Of a stretch of DNA of 60,142 bases, positions 28,395-37,900 are shown piece by piece. The stretch is from Sandaracinobacteroides sp041909755. Lineage in GTDB: Bacteria > Pseudomonadota > Alphaproteobacteria > Sphingomonadales > Sphingomonadaceae. Position numbers and translations under genes: made by a program. Every line of letters begins with the position of its first letter. The first letter of the stretch is position 1. The stretch covers positions 1-60,142 of the forward strand of contig NZ_JAYRCW010000005.1 of assembly GCF_041909755.1 (NCBI RefSeq), in the 5' to 3' direction. The notes under the pieces are model-generated. The model made no database searches. It worked only from the letters and a program-made list of their open reading frames with translations, and was not told where the DNA came from.

Positions 28395-29869
28395 CGCGCC
28401 TTCACCGCGGATTCGGGGGCCGAAAAGCGCGTCGTTTCCATCACGTCGCCGTCGCCATCCGCCGCATGCGCCTTGAAGACGATGTCGGACTGTTCCGCAT
28501 GGATGGAGGCGGCGGGCACACGCACCTGGATGGTGTAGGTGTCGACGCCATCGGGGCGGACATCCAGCCGGATGCGCTTTGCCGGCGCTTCACCCATGCG
28601 CGGGTTCGCCAGCCGGGCGTTGTCGAGGCCCGATACACTGAGGTCGAACTGCCGGGGCCGGGGCTCCTTGTTCATCAGCTTCACCGTATAGCTGTTGCGG
28701 ATGTCGCCGTCCGACAGCTGGACATAGACGGGGTTGCGATCCTGCGCGACAGAGATGTCCATGCGCGAACGCCCGGCCAGCACCACCAGCATGCCGATGC
28801 CGATGGCCGCCCACACCGCGAAATAGATCAGCACGCGCGGGCGCAGCAGAGTCTTCCACATGGGCGGCAGCGGTTCGCCCTTCGATTCCGCGATGTCGCG
28901 TTCCAGCGTCGTGTAGCCGATCAGGTCCTTCGGCCGGTCCAGCTTGCCCATCACGTCGTTGCAGGCGTCGATGCACAGGGCGCAGGTGATGCATTCCAGC
29001 TGCGGGCCGTTGCGGATGTCGATCCCCGTGGGGCACACGTTCACGCAGGCCATGCAGTCCACGCAGTCGCCCAGGTTCGCGTCCTTCGCCTTGGCGCTGC
29101 CGCGCGGTTCCCCGCGCCAGGCCTTGTAGGTGACGATGAAGCTGTCCTCGTCCAGCATGGCGGACTGGATGCGCGGCCAGGGGCACATGTAGGTGCAGAC
29201 CTGCTCCCGCATCAACCCGGCCAGCGAATAGGTGGTGAAGGTCAGCACGCCGATGGTGGCATAGGCGACAAAGGGCGCCTGCCCCGTCAGCAGCTCGCGC
29301 AGCAGCGTGGGCGCATCGGTGAAATAGAAGACCCAGGCGCCGCCCGTCAGCACCGCGATCAGCAGCCAGATCGCATGCTTCGTGCTGCGTTTCGCCAGCT
29401 TGCCCGCGCTCATCGGGGCCTTGTCCAGCCGGATACGCTCGTTGCGGTCGCCCTCGATCCAGCGCTCGACCGCCATGTAGAGGTCTGTCCACACGGTCTG
29501 CGGGCAGGCATAGCCGCACCAGGCGCGGCCGACCGAGGTGGTGACAAGGAACAGCCCCAGCCCCGCCATGATCAGCAGGCCGGCGACATAATAGAATTCC
29601 TGCGGCCAGATCTCGATCGGGCCGAAATAGAAGCGCCGGTTGGCAAGATCGACGAGGACCGCCTGATCGGGCGAGAAGGGCCCGCGATCCCAGCGCAGCC
29701 AGGGGGTCAGGTAATAGATGCCCAGCGTGAGGAAAAGCACGGCCCATTTGAAGCGGCGGAAGGGGCCTTCCACCTTCTTCGGATGCACCTTCACCCGCTT
29801 CTTGTAGAGGCTGCCGTCGCCCTCCGGCCCCGTCGGGGTGGCGGGGGCCGGCTTCAGCACGCCGGGCAT
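28391..29869 (-). CDS. ccoG: Cytochrome c oxidase accessory protein CcoG (polyferredoxin, FixG/RdxA)
   Basis: A 492-residue membrane protein with several transmembrane helices, two cysteine clusters near the membrane (WCGYACPQTVW, CTYMCPWPRIQ), a [4Fe-4S] ferredoxin pair (CVDCMACVNVCPTGID and CITCALCIDACNDVM), and a C-terminal Ig-like domain. CcoG reduces Cu(II) to Cu(I) for CuB insertion into cbb3 oxidase. The start MPGVLKPAPATPTG at 29869 is chosen because it is 5 bp after the ccoP stop and precedes the conserved YKKRVKVHPKKVEGPFRRFK; the frame is open further upstream inside ccoP. Confidence 0.95.
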   Translation of the reverse strand: MPGVLKPAPATPTGPEGDGSLYKKRVKVHPKKVEGPFRRFKWAVLFLTLGIYYLTPWLRWDRGPFSPDQAVLVDLANRRFYFGPIEIWPQEFYYVAGLLIMAGLGLFLVTTSVGRAWCGYACPQTVWTDLYMAVERWIEGDRNERIRLDKAPMSAGKLAKRSTKHAIWLLIAVLTGGAWVFYFTDAPTLLRELLTGQAPFVAYATIGVLTFTTYSLAGLMREQVCTYMCPWPRIQSAMLDEDSFIVTYKAWRGEPRGSAKAKDANLGDCVDCMACVNVCPTGIDIRNGPQLECITCALCIDACNDVMGKLDRPKDLIGYTTLERDIAESKGEPLPPMWKTLLRPRVLIYFAVWAAIGIGMLVVLAGRSRMDISVAQDRNPVYVQLSDGDIRNSYTVKLMNKEPRPRQFDLSVSGLDNARLANPRMGEAPAKRIRLDVRPDGVDTYTIQVRVPAASIHAEQSDIVFKAHAADGDGDVMETTRFSAPESAVKAR

Positions 29870-29874
29870 TTCAT

Positions 29875-30744
29875 TCACTCCCCGCCGCCGAGGCTGTGGA
29901 CATAGGCCGTCAGCTGCCGGATGGTCGATTCCGGCAGGTGGCCCTTCCAGGCCGGCATCACGCCCGCACGGGCGGTGGTGATGGTGGCGGTGATGTCGGC
30001 ACGGTTGCCGCCATAGAGCCAGATGGCGTCGCGCAGGTTCGGCGCGCCGAACTGGCGCATGCCCTCGCCGTTGGGGCCGTGGCAGCTGGCGCACTGCTGG
30101 GCGAAGGTCGCGCTGCCGCGCGCGGCCATGGCGGCATTATGCTCCTGCCCGGAAATCGCCAGCACATGCTCGGTGACATCGGCGATCTGGGCCTTCGTCA
30201 GCAGCCCGTCCTTGCCGAAGGCCGGCATCAGCGACATGTGGGTGTCGTCGTTGCCGGGCTGGCGGACGCCGTTCACCAGCGTGGCATGGATTTCCTCCAT
30301 GCTGCCGCCCCACAGCCAGTCGTCGTCGTTCAGGTTGGGATAGCCCTTGCCGCCCGCCGCGCCGGTGCCGTGGCACTGGATGCAGTAGATCTTGAACGCA
30401 GAGCGGCCGCCTTCCACCGCCGCCTGCATCAGCTGCGGATTGTTCTTCAGCTCGTTCAGCGGAACGGCGTCGAAGCCTTTCAGAGCCTCGGCCCGCTGCG
30501 CCTTCAGCGCCGCCAGCGCCTGCTCGCCCTCGGTCCGGCCGGAATAGCCCAGCGTGCCCTTGGTGTAGCCGCCCGGAATCGGGATCGCCGGATACAGCAC
30601 CACCCACACCAGCGAGAAGGCGATCGACGCATAGAAGATCCACAGCCACCAGCGCGGCAGCGGATTGTTCAGCTCCTCGATGCCATCCCATTCATGGCCC
30701 GTGGTGCCGGGGCCGGATTCGGGCTTTTTCGGGTCAGCGCTCAT
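29875..30744 (-). CDS. ccoP: Cbb3-type cytochrome c oxidase subunit III (CcoP)
   Basis: A 289-residue dihaem cytochrome c subunit that passes electrons from soluble cytochrome c toward CcoN. Start MSADPKKPESGPGTTGHEWD at 30744. One transmembrane helix (WWLWIFYASIAFSLVWVVLY) is followed by two cytochrome c domains with haem sites CIQCH and CASCH and their distal Met ligands (around SLMPAFGKDG and GVMPAWKG). The first bases overlap ccoQ by 11 bp. The length and two-haem layout are normal. Confidence 0.96.
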   Translation of the reverse strand: MSADPKKPESGPGTTGHEWDGIEELNNPLPRWWLWIFYASIAFSLVWVVLYPAIPIPGGYTKGTLGYSGRTEGEQALAALKAQRAEALKGFDAVPLNELKNNPQLMQAAVEGGRSAFKIYCIQCHGTGAAGGKGYPNLNDDDWLWGGSMEEIHATLVNGVRQPGNDDTHMSLMPAFGKDGLLTKAQIADVTEHVLAISGQEHNAAMAARGSATFAQQCASCHGPNGEGMRQFGAPNLRDAIWLYGGNRADITATITTARAGVMPAWKGHLPESTIRQLTAYVHSLGGGE

Positions 30745-30901
30745 TGCTGCTCTCTTCATCACGGAAGGGGATCATGCGGGCGTCGTCCTGCGCGGCGCGG
30801 GCGCCGGGGCGGAACGCCCAGCCCACGATCGCGGCCATGGTGATCACCATGAAGACGAGCCCCCAGCTGTCGGCCAGCGTGCGGAGTTGCTGATAGTCCA
30901 T
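30734..30901 (-). CDS. ccoQ: Cbb3-type cytochrome c oxidase subunit CcoQ
   Basis: A 55-residue small subunit, starting MDYQQLRTLADSWGLVFMVI, with one transmembrane helix and then the typical WAFRPGARAAQDDARMIPF tail. CcoQ stabilises the assembled oxidase. It lies 11 bp after ccoO and its end overlaps the ccoP start, the canonical ccoNOQP order. Confidence 0.93.
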   Translation of the reverse strand: MDYQQLRTLADSWGLVFMVITMAAIVGWAFRPGARAAQDDARMIPFRDEESSNER

Positions 30902-30912
30902 CAAACCCCTCC

Positions 30913-31641
30913 TCAGCGCCGGTTCTGCTCGGGCACATAGCTGTCGAAGTCGACCAGCGTGCCCAGCATCTGGAGATAGGCGACCAGCGCATCCATTTCG
31001 GTCAGCCGCGCCGGATCGCCATCGAAGTCGCGCGCCTGCGCCTTGGGATAGCGCGCCTGCAGGTCGGTCGGATCCGCGTTCGGATCGGCCTGGGCCTTCA
31101 GGTCGGCCATCGCATTCTCGATCTGCGCGTCGGTATAGGGCACGCCGACCGCGCGGTTCGCCTTCAGGTGCGCCGCGACATCGGGCATCGAAAGCTCGCG
31201 CTTCTTCAGGAACGGATAGGAGGGCATGATCGATTCCGGCACGACGTCGCGCGGGTTCGTCAGGTGCTGCACATGCCATTCATCCGAATAGCGGTTGCCC
31301 ACCCGGGCGAGATCCGGCCCCGTGCGCTTCGAACCCCACTGGAAGGGGTGGTCATACATGCTCTCCGCCGCGAGGCTGTAGTGACCGAAGCGCTCGGCCT
31401 CGTCGCGGAAGGGGCGCACCATCTGCGAGTGGCAGGAATAGCAGCCCTCGCGGATGTAGATGTTGCGCCCGGCCAGCTCCAGCGGAGTGTAGGGGCGCAC
31501 GCCCTCCACCTTCTCGATGGTGTTTTCCAGGAAGAACAGCGGCACCAGCTGCACTAGCCCCCCGATCATCACCACCACCAGCGTGAGGACGGCGAGGATG
31601 GTGACGTTGCGCTCGATCTTTGCGTGATTTTCAAACGCCAT
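30913..31641 (-). CDS. ccoO: Cbb3-type cytochrome c oxidase subunit II (CcoO)
   Basis: A 242-residue membrane-anchored monohaem cytochrome c. The start MAFENHAKIERN at 31641 is 13 bp after ccoN. One N-terminal transmembrane helix (ILAVLTLVVVMIGGLVQLVP) precedes the haem motif in REGCYSCHSQMVRPF, then the conserved GSKRTGPDLARVGNRYSDEW and the Met ligand segment ESIMPSYPFL. It conducts electrons between CcoP and the catalytic subunit. Confidence 0.97.
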   Translation of the reverse strand: MAFENHAKIERNVTILAVLTLVVVMIGGLVQLVPLFFLENTIEKVEGVRPYTPLELAGRNIYIREGCYSCHSQMVRPFRDEAERFGHYSLAAESMYDHPFQWGSKRTGPDLARVGNRYSDEWHVQHLTNPRDVVPESIMPSYPFLKKRELSMPDVAAHLKANRAVGVPYTDAQIENAMADLKAQADPNADPTDLQARYPKAQARDFDGDPARLTEMDALVAYLQMLGTLVDFDSYVPEQNRR

Positions 31642-31654
31642 GGCGACGTTGCTC

Positions 31655-33328
31655 CTATTCGGCGGGCTGCGCGGCGGGCGCGAGCGGCCGTTCCGCAAGG
31701 GGTTTGTCGAGGTGCTGATTGTGCGGCGCGCCGGCGTCCAGGGGCGCCTCGTCGCGCACCCGGCCCTTCGCGGTCATCCAGATGTTGACCACCATCATCA
31801 CCGCGCCCAGCAGGTAGAGAACCCCGCCCAGCAGCCGGATCAGATAATAGGGGTGCATGGCCGCGGTGACTTCCGCGAAGGAATAGACGAGGTAGCCCTC
31901 GGCGTTGAACTCCCGCCACATGAGCCCCTGCATGATGCCGGCGACCCACATGGAGGCGGTGTAGAGCGTGATGCCCCCCATCGCGAGCCAGAAGTGCCAG
32001 TTGATCATCCTGAGCGAGTAGAGCCGGGCCACGCCGAACACGCGCGGGGCCAGGAAATACATGCTGGAGAAGCTGATCATCCCCACCCATCCCAGCGCGC
32101 CGGAATGGACATGGCCGATCGTCCAGTCGGTATAGTGCGACAGCCCGTTCACCGAGCGGATCGACATCACCGGCCCTTCGAAGGTGGACATGCCATAGAA
32201 GGCGAGCGCGGCCACCTGCATCCGGATGATCGGATCGGTGCGGATCTTGTCCCACGCGCCTTCCAGCGTCATCAGGCCGTTGATCATGCCGCCCCAGCTG
32301 GGCATCCACAGCATGATCGAGAACACCATGCCCAGCGTCTGCGCCCAATCAGGAAGCGCGGTATAGTGCAGGTGGTGCGGACCGGCCCAGATGTACAGGA
32401 AGATCAGCGACCAGAAGTGGACGATGGAGAGCCGGTAGGAATAGACCGGCTTCCCGGCCTGCTTGGGCACGAAATAGTACATCATGCCCAGGAAGCCAGC
32501 GGTCAGGAAGAAGCCGACCGCATTGTGGCCGTACCACCATTGCGTCAGCGCATCCTGCACGCCCGCCCACACCCCATAGCTCTTGTCGGAGAAGCCCACC
32601 GGCACCGCCAGGTTGTTCACCACATGCAGCATGGCGATGGTGATGATGAAGGCGAGGTAGAACCAGTTGGCGACATAGATGTGCGGCTCGCGCCGCTTCA
32701 CGATCGTGCCCATGTAGACGGCGAGATAGGCGACCCAGACGATGGTCAGCCACAGGTCCACATACCATTCCGGCTCGGCATATTCCTTGGACTGGGTGAT
32801 CCCCAGCACATAGCCGGTCGCCGCCAGCACGATGAACAGCTGATAGCCCCAGAAGACGAACCAGGCGAGGCCCGGCGCCCACAGCTGCGCGCGGCAGGTT
32901 CGCTGCACCACCCAGAAGGAGGTGCAGAGCAGCGCGTTGCCGCCGAAGGCGAAGATCACGGCCGATGTGTGCAGCGGCCGCAGCCGCCCGAACGAGAGAT
33001 ATTCCACCCCCCAGCCCAGCGTCGGGAACGTCAGCTGGGCGGCGATCACCACGCCCACCAGCAGGCCCACAACGCCCCAGAAGACCGTGGCGATCACGCC
33101 CGCCTTCACGACCCCGTCGTGATAGCCGCCGTTCGAGCGGTCCGGCACCAGCCAGCCGCCCTCGGCGGCGGGTTGCAGCCGCCCCACGGTCGTCGCGACC
33201 GCGAGGATGCAGGCGATGAGGATGATGACGCCATGGATGGCGAATCCGGCGCTCGTCGCCGTCGCGATCATGAACAGCGACAGGATGCCGAACAGCAGAT
33301 AGGCGCCGATTGAGAAGAAGGAAGACAT
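31655..33328 (-). CDS. ccoN: Cbb3-type cytochrome c oxidase subunit I (CcoN)
   Basis: A 557-residue catalytic subunit of the haem-copper cbb3 terminal oxidase, with high oxygen affinity and proton pumping in the inner membrane. About 12 to 14 transmembrane helices are present. Conserved His ligands occur in LRPLHTSAVIFAFGGNALL, WWYGHNAVGFFLTAGFLGMM (active-site Tyr-His region), AGPHHLHYT and IGHVHSGALGWVG. The start MSSFFSIGAYLLFG is at 33328. An FNR/FixK-like box is centred about 92 bp upstream of the start codon. It heads an operon of nine genes, ccoNOQPGHIS plus a small secreted protein. Confidence 0.97.
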   Translation of the reverse strand: MSSFFSIGAYLLFGILSLFMIATATSAGFAIHGVIILIACILAVATTVGRLQPAAEGGWLVPDRSNGGYHDGVVKAGVIATVFWGVVGLLVGVVIAAQLTFPTLGWGVEYLSFGRLRPLHTSAVIFAFGGNALLCTSFWVVQRTCRAQLWAPGLAWFVFWGYQLFIVLAATGYVLGITQSKEYAEPEWYVDLWLTIVWVAYLAVYMGTIVKRREPHIYVANWFYLAFIITIAMLHVVNNLAVPVGFSDKSYGVWAGVQDALTQWWYGHNAVGFFLTAGFLGMMYYFVPKQAGKPVYSYRLSIVHFWSLIFLYIWAGPHHLHYTALPDWAQTLGMVFSIMLWMPSWGGMINGLMTLEGAWDKIRTDPIIRMQVAALAFYGMSTFEGPVMSIRSVNGLSHYTDWTIGHVHSGALGWVGMISFSSMYFLAPRVFGVARLYSLRMINWHFWLAMGGITLYTASMWVAGIMQGLMWREFNAEGYLVYSFAEVTAAMHPYYLIRLLGGVLYLLGAVMMVVNIWMTAKGRVRDEAPLDAGAPHNQHLDKPLAERPLAPAAQPAE

Positions 33329-33413
33329 GTCTCTCTGGCCCTGACCATATGGTTGTCACCCGGATTCCCGGGTGTTGTGGGCCGATCTTTCGGCGGATCG
33401 GGCGGCGCCCGCC

Positions 33414-33427
33414 TTGATCCCGGTCAA
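33414..33427. promoter_or_regulatory. FNR/FixK-type anaerobox upstream of ccoN
   Basis: TTGAT-CCCG-GTCAA matches the TTGAT-N4-ATCAA consensus with one mismatch. It lies 86-99 bp upstream of the ccoN start codon, the usual location for oxygen-responsive activation of cbb3 oxidase operons by FNR or FixK. This is a sequence match only. Confidence 0.75.
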
Positions 33428-33459
33428 ATGGTCAAGGCGCGGCGGGCGGCGAACCGCCC

Positions 33460-33532
33460 GGCGGCAGCCCGCCGGATTCCCTATTTTGGCGGCAGCCCGC
33501 CGGATTCTTTAGTTTGGCGGCAGCCCGCCGCC
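33460..33532. repeat. 28-bp direct repeat, about 2.6 copies, overlapping the end of the efflux outer-membrane gene
   Basis: Two adjacent 28-bp copies (33460-33487 and 33488-33515) share GGCGGCAGCCCGCCGGATTC and differ only near the end. A third, partial copy at 33516-33532 is the 3' coding end of the outer-membrane efflux gene. On the minus strand each copy contains GGCGG-GCTG-CCGCC, a possible short hairpin, followed by an A-rich stretch and a stop codon. Confidence 0.8.
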
Positions 33533-34912
33533 TAGCGCCGCATAGAGCGCGGCGAGGTTGTCCAGCTCCTGCCGCCGCAGCGAGATCAGCGACTGTTCGG
33601 CGGTGAACAGGTTCCGCTCGGCGTCCAGCACTTCCAGATAGTCCGCGACGCCCTCGCGATAGCGGATGCGCGCCAGCCGGGCGATCTGGCGCTGGGCTGT
33701 CGCAGACCGTTCCTGCGCGGCCACTTCCTCCGCCAGATGCTGCCGCCCGGCAAGCCCGGTGGACACTTCGCGGAAGGCCTGCTGCACCGTGCTTTCATAG
33801 CTGGCGACCGCAATGTCCTGCCGGGCAACCGCGACATCCACATTGCCCTTGCGCCGCCCCCAGTCAAAGATCGGCAGATCGATGCTGGGCCCGAACGACC
33901 AGGTCAGGCCGCTGTCGGTGAACAGGCCATTGAGATCGGACGAGGCATAGCCGAGGTTCCCCGTCAGCGAGATGGAGGGGAAGAAGGCGGCGCGCGCCGC
34001 CCCCACATTGGCCCGCGCAGCCTTCAGCTGCTCTTCCGCGGCGATGATGTCGGGGCGGGCGGCCAGCAGGTCAGAGGGCAGGCCCGCCGCCAGCGGCTTC
34101 AGCGGCGCCTGTTCTGAAAGCGGCAGCGCCTCCGGCATGTCGGCCGGCAGTTCGCCGCCGATCAGCACCAGCACCTGGTTGCGCGCCTCCGTGCGCGCCA
34201 GCTTCAGCGCGGCAAGCTCTGTCTCGGCCTGCGTCAGCAGCGATTCCGACTGGCGGTAATCCAGCGCCGAGGTGACGCCCGCATCCAGCCGGCGCCTGGC
34301 GATGCGCAGCCCGTCCTCGCGGCTCTTCAGCGTCGCTTCGGCCAGCGCGATGCGTTCATCGGCCTCGCGCGCCAGATAATAGGCGCCCGCCAGGTTGCGG
34401 ATCAGCGCCAGCCGCGCGGCCCGCTCGCCCTCCACGGTGGAGAGATACTGGCTGCGCGCAGCCGCCGTGAGGTTGCGGACCCGGCCCCAGAAATCCAGCT
34501 CGAACGCGGGCACCGCCACCCCGATCGTCGCCCGGTTTCCGGTGACGGGCTGGCCCCCGGTATCGACCGTGGCGGCCCGGCTGCGGACGGCGGCGGCAGA
34601 GGCCGCGAGCCCCGGCCCCTGTTCCGCCCCCTGGATGCGCCACAGGCCGCGCGCTTCCGCGATGCGGGCGACAGAAACGGCCAGGTCGCGGTTCCGTTCC
34701 AGCGACAGTGCGATCAGGCTGCGCAGGCGCGGATCGGGGAAGAAGGCGTCATAGCCGATGTCCGTCGCGCGGACGGAACCGGCAGGGTCCGCGGCCGCTT
34801 CGGGCGCATACCATTCGGCCGTCTTTGCCAGCGGTTCCGGGCGCACATGCTGGGGCGCAAGGCTGCACCCGGCCAGCAGCAGAAGGGCAAGGGGGGCGAT
34901 CGGCCTAGTCAT
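33509..34912 (-). CDS. RND efflux outer-membrane lipoprotein (OprM/NodT family)
   Basis: A 467-residue TolC-like channel. The start MTRPIAPLALLLLAGCSLAP at 34912 gives a lipoprotein signal with lipobox LLAGC. Two repeated OEP domains are visible, with ARGLWRIQGAEQGPGLAASA, PAFELDFWGRVRNLTAAARS, then VGAARAAFFPSISLTGNLGY and PIFDWGRRKGNVDVAVARQD. It forms the exit duct of the pump encoded by the two upstream genes, and its start lies 8 bp inside the RND gene. Its last codons (GGGLPPN) match the 28-bp repeat found just downstream, so the 3' end has been duplicated. Confidence 0.95.
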   Translation of the reverse strand: MTRPIAPLALLLLAGCSLAPQHVRPEPLAKTAEWYAPEAAADPAGSVRATDIGYDAFFPDPRLRSLIALSLERNRDLAVSVARIAEARGLWRIQGAEQGPGLAASAAAVRSRAATVDTGGQPVTGNRATIGVAVPAFELDFWGRVRNLTAAARSQYLSTVEGERAARLALIRNLAGAYYLAREADERIALAEATLKSREDGLRIARRRLDAGVTSALDYRQSESLLTQAETELAALKLARTEARNQVLVLIGGELPADMPEALPLSEQAPLKPLAAGLPSDLLAARPDIIAAEEQLKAARANVGAARAAFFPSISLTGNLGYASSDLNGLFTDSGLTWSFGPSIDLPIFDWGRRKGNVDVAVARQDIAVASYESTVQQAFREVSTGLAGRQHLAEEVAAQERSATAQRQIARLARIRYREGVADYLEVLDAERNLFTAEQSLISLRRQELDNLAALYAALGGGLPPN

Positions 34913-37900
34913 GGGCCTGGCCTCCGCCCATGCCCGATCCGGGCGGGGCCTTCGGCGGCACATCCTCCCGCCCCAGCCAGCGCCGGGCCGACAGGTAGAA
35001 CACCGGAATGAAGAAGATGCCCAGCAGCGTCGCCGCCACCATCCCGCCGATCACCCCTGTGCCGACGGCGATGCGGCTGGCGGCCCCTGCCCCGCTGGCG
35101 ATGAACAGGGGGATCATCCCGCCGATGAAGGCCAGCGAGGTCATGATGATGGGCCGCAGCCGCATGCGCACCGCGTTCAGGGTCGCTTCCATCGGCGTCC
35201 GGCCATGGTTTTCCTCCTCGATCGCGAATTCCACGATCAGGATGGCGTTCTTGGCCGCAAGGCCGATGATCGCGATCAGGCCCACGTTGAAGTAAACATC
35301 CGCCGAAAGGCCGCGCATCATCGTGAACAGGATCGCGCCCAGCACGCCCAGCGGCACCACCAGCAGCACCGACACCGGGATGGACCAGCTTTCGTACAGG
35401 GCCGCCAGCAGCAGGAACACGATCAGGAACGAAAGTCCCAGCAGCAGCCCGATCTGGCCGCCGGCCTGCTTCTCCTCGAAGCTGATGCCCGTCCATTCAT
35501 AGGCGAAGCCCTGCGGCAGCGCTTCGGCCAGCCGCTCCATCTCGTCCATCGCCTCGCCCGTGGCGCGGCCGGGGGCGGCCATGCCCGAGATCGTCATGGA
35601 GGGATAGCCGTTGTAGCGCTGCAGCTGCTGCGGGCCGGAAATCCATTCCACCTGCGTGAAGCTGCCGAAGGGCACCATGTCGCCGGCGCTGTTGCGCACC
35701 TTCAGCGCAAGGATATCCGTTGGCGTCATGCGGAAGGGCGCATCCGCCTTCAGCAGCACGCGCAGGATGCGGCCTTCATAGGTGAAGTCGTTGGCATAGG
35801 CAGAGCCGAAGGCGATGGCGAGCGTGTTGTTCACGTCGGCCACCTGCAGGCCCAGGGCGCGGGCCCTCACCCGGTCGATGGTCACGCGCAGCTGCGGGGC
35901 GGCCTCCTGCCCTTCCGGGCGGACGCCGGTCAGCACCGGGCTCTGGCTGGCGGCGCCCAGCAACTGGTTGCGCGCCTGCAGCAGCGCATCCGGCCCCATG
36001 CCGCCCACATCCTTCAGCTTGAAGGAAAAGCCGCTGGAATTGCCCAGCGCGGAAATCGGCGGCGGGCTCAGCGCGAACACCATCGCCTGCCGGATCTGCG
36101 AAAAGGCCATGTTCGCCTTGCCCAGCAGCGTGTCGGCCTGATCCGCCTTCGCGGTGCGCTCTTCCCAGGGCTTCAGCGCGGTGAACACCATCGCGTTCGC
36201 CTGCCCCTGCCCGAAGAAGCTGAAGCCGCGCACCGCCACGATGTTCGCGATCGCATCCTGCTGCTTGTAGAAGCCCTTCACCTGGTTCAGCGCCTCTTCC
36301 GTGCGCGGACGGGCGGATCCGGGCGGGGCCTGGATCGCGGTGAACAGCACGCCCTGGTCCTCCTGCGGCAGGAAGCCGCCGGGCAACCGGCCGAACAGGA
36401 TCACCGTCAGCCCCGCCATCAGCAGGAACACCGCCAGCCAGCGCAGCGGCGCCGACAGCAGTTTGCCCACCTGCCGTTGATAGCCGTGTGTCACCCGGTC
36501 GAACCAGGCGTTGAAGCGGCCGAACGCCCGCGCCAGCAGTCCCTTCGGGCGGTCAGGATCGTCCGGCGCGTGCGGCTTCAGGAAGGTGGCGCACAGCGCG
36601 GGCGTCAGCGTCAGCGCCAGCAGCGCCGAAAAGCCGATGGAAACGATCAGCGTGACGGCGAACTGCCGGTAGATCGCGCCCGTGGATCCGGGAAAGAAGC
36701 TCATCGGCACGAACACCGCCATCAGCACCAGCGTGATGCCGATGATGGCCGAGGTGATCTGCCCCATCGCCTTCATCGTGGCTTCGCGCGGCGGCAGATG
36801 CTCCTCCGCCATGATGCGCTCCACATTCTCGATCACCACGATGGCGTCGTCCACAAGGATGCCGATCGCCAGCACCATGGCGAACATCGTCAGCACGTTG
36901 ATGCTGAAGCCGAAGGCAGCCAGCCCCATGCAGGCGCCCAGCAGGGCGATGGGCACCACGATGGTGGGGATCAGCGTGGCGCGCCAGTTCTGAAGGAACA
37001 GGAACATCACCAGGAACACCAGCGCGACCGCCTCGAACAGGGTGCGCACCACCTCGCTGATGGATTCAGAGATGAAGGGCGTCGTGTCGTAGGGAACCGA
37101 CCAGTGGATGTCCGCCGGGAAGGTCCGCGACAGCTCCGCCATCCGCGCCTTCACCCCTTCGGCCGTGGCGATGGCGTTGGCGCCCGTCGCCTGCTGCACG
37201 GCGATGATCGCAACCGGCCTGTCGTTGAGGTCGGCGGTCGTGTCATAGCTCATCGCCCCCATTTCCACCCGGGCGACATCGCCCAGCGTCACGGTGGAGC
37301 CATCCGGATTGGCGCGCAGGATGATGCCCGCGAACTGGCTGGCAGAGGTGAACCGCCCCTGCGTCAGGATGGTGGCGTTCAGCTCCGTGTCGCGCGCCAG
37401 CGGCAGGTCGCCCAGCTGGCCGCCGGGGCTCTGGCTGTTCTGTTCCTGCACCGCGGCCAGCGCATCGGCCGCCGACAGCCGGTAGCTGGCGAGCTTGTCG
37501 GGATCCAGCCAGATGCGCATCGCATAGGGCGATCCGAACAGCTGCACATCGCCCACGCCGGGCACGCGGCGCAGTTCATCGACCACGCGGGAATTGGCGA
37601 AATTGCCCAGATCCTCGGCGGCGTTGGCGCCCGTGCGCGATTCGATGGCGACCAGCAGCAGGAAGCCCGCATTGGCCTGCTGCACCGGGATGCCCTGCCG
37701 CCGCACATCTTCGGGCAGGCGGGGTTCCACCAGCGTCAGCTTGTTCTGGACGTCCATCTGCGCCACGTCGATATCGGTGCCGGATTCGAAGGTGGCGGTG
37801 ATGGTGCCCACGCCGTTCGCGCCGGAGGTGGAGGCCATGTAGAGCAGCCCCTCCACCCCGTTCAGCTGCTGTTCGATCACCTGCGTCACGGATTGTTCCA

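Noticed and set aside
33460..33532. A CRISPR-like array
   Set aside because: The 28-bp units are directly adjacent without spacers and one is part of a coding sequence, so they are a tandem duplication.
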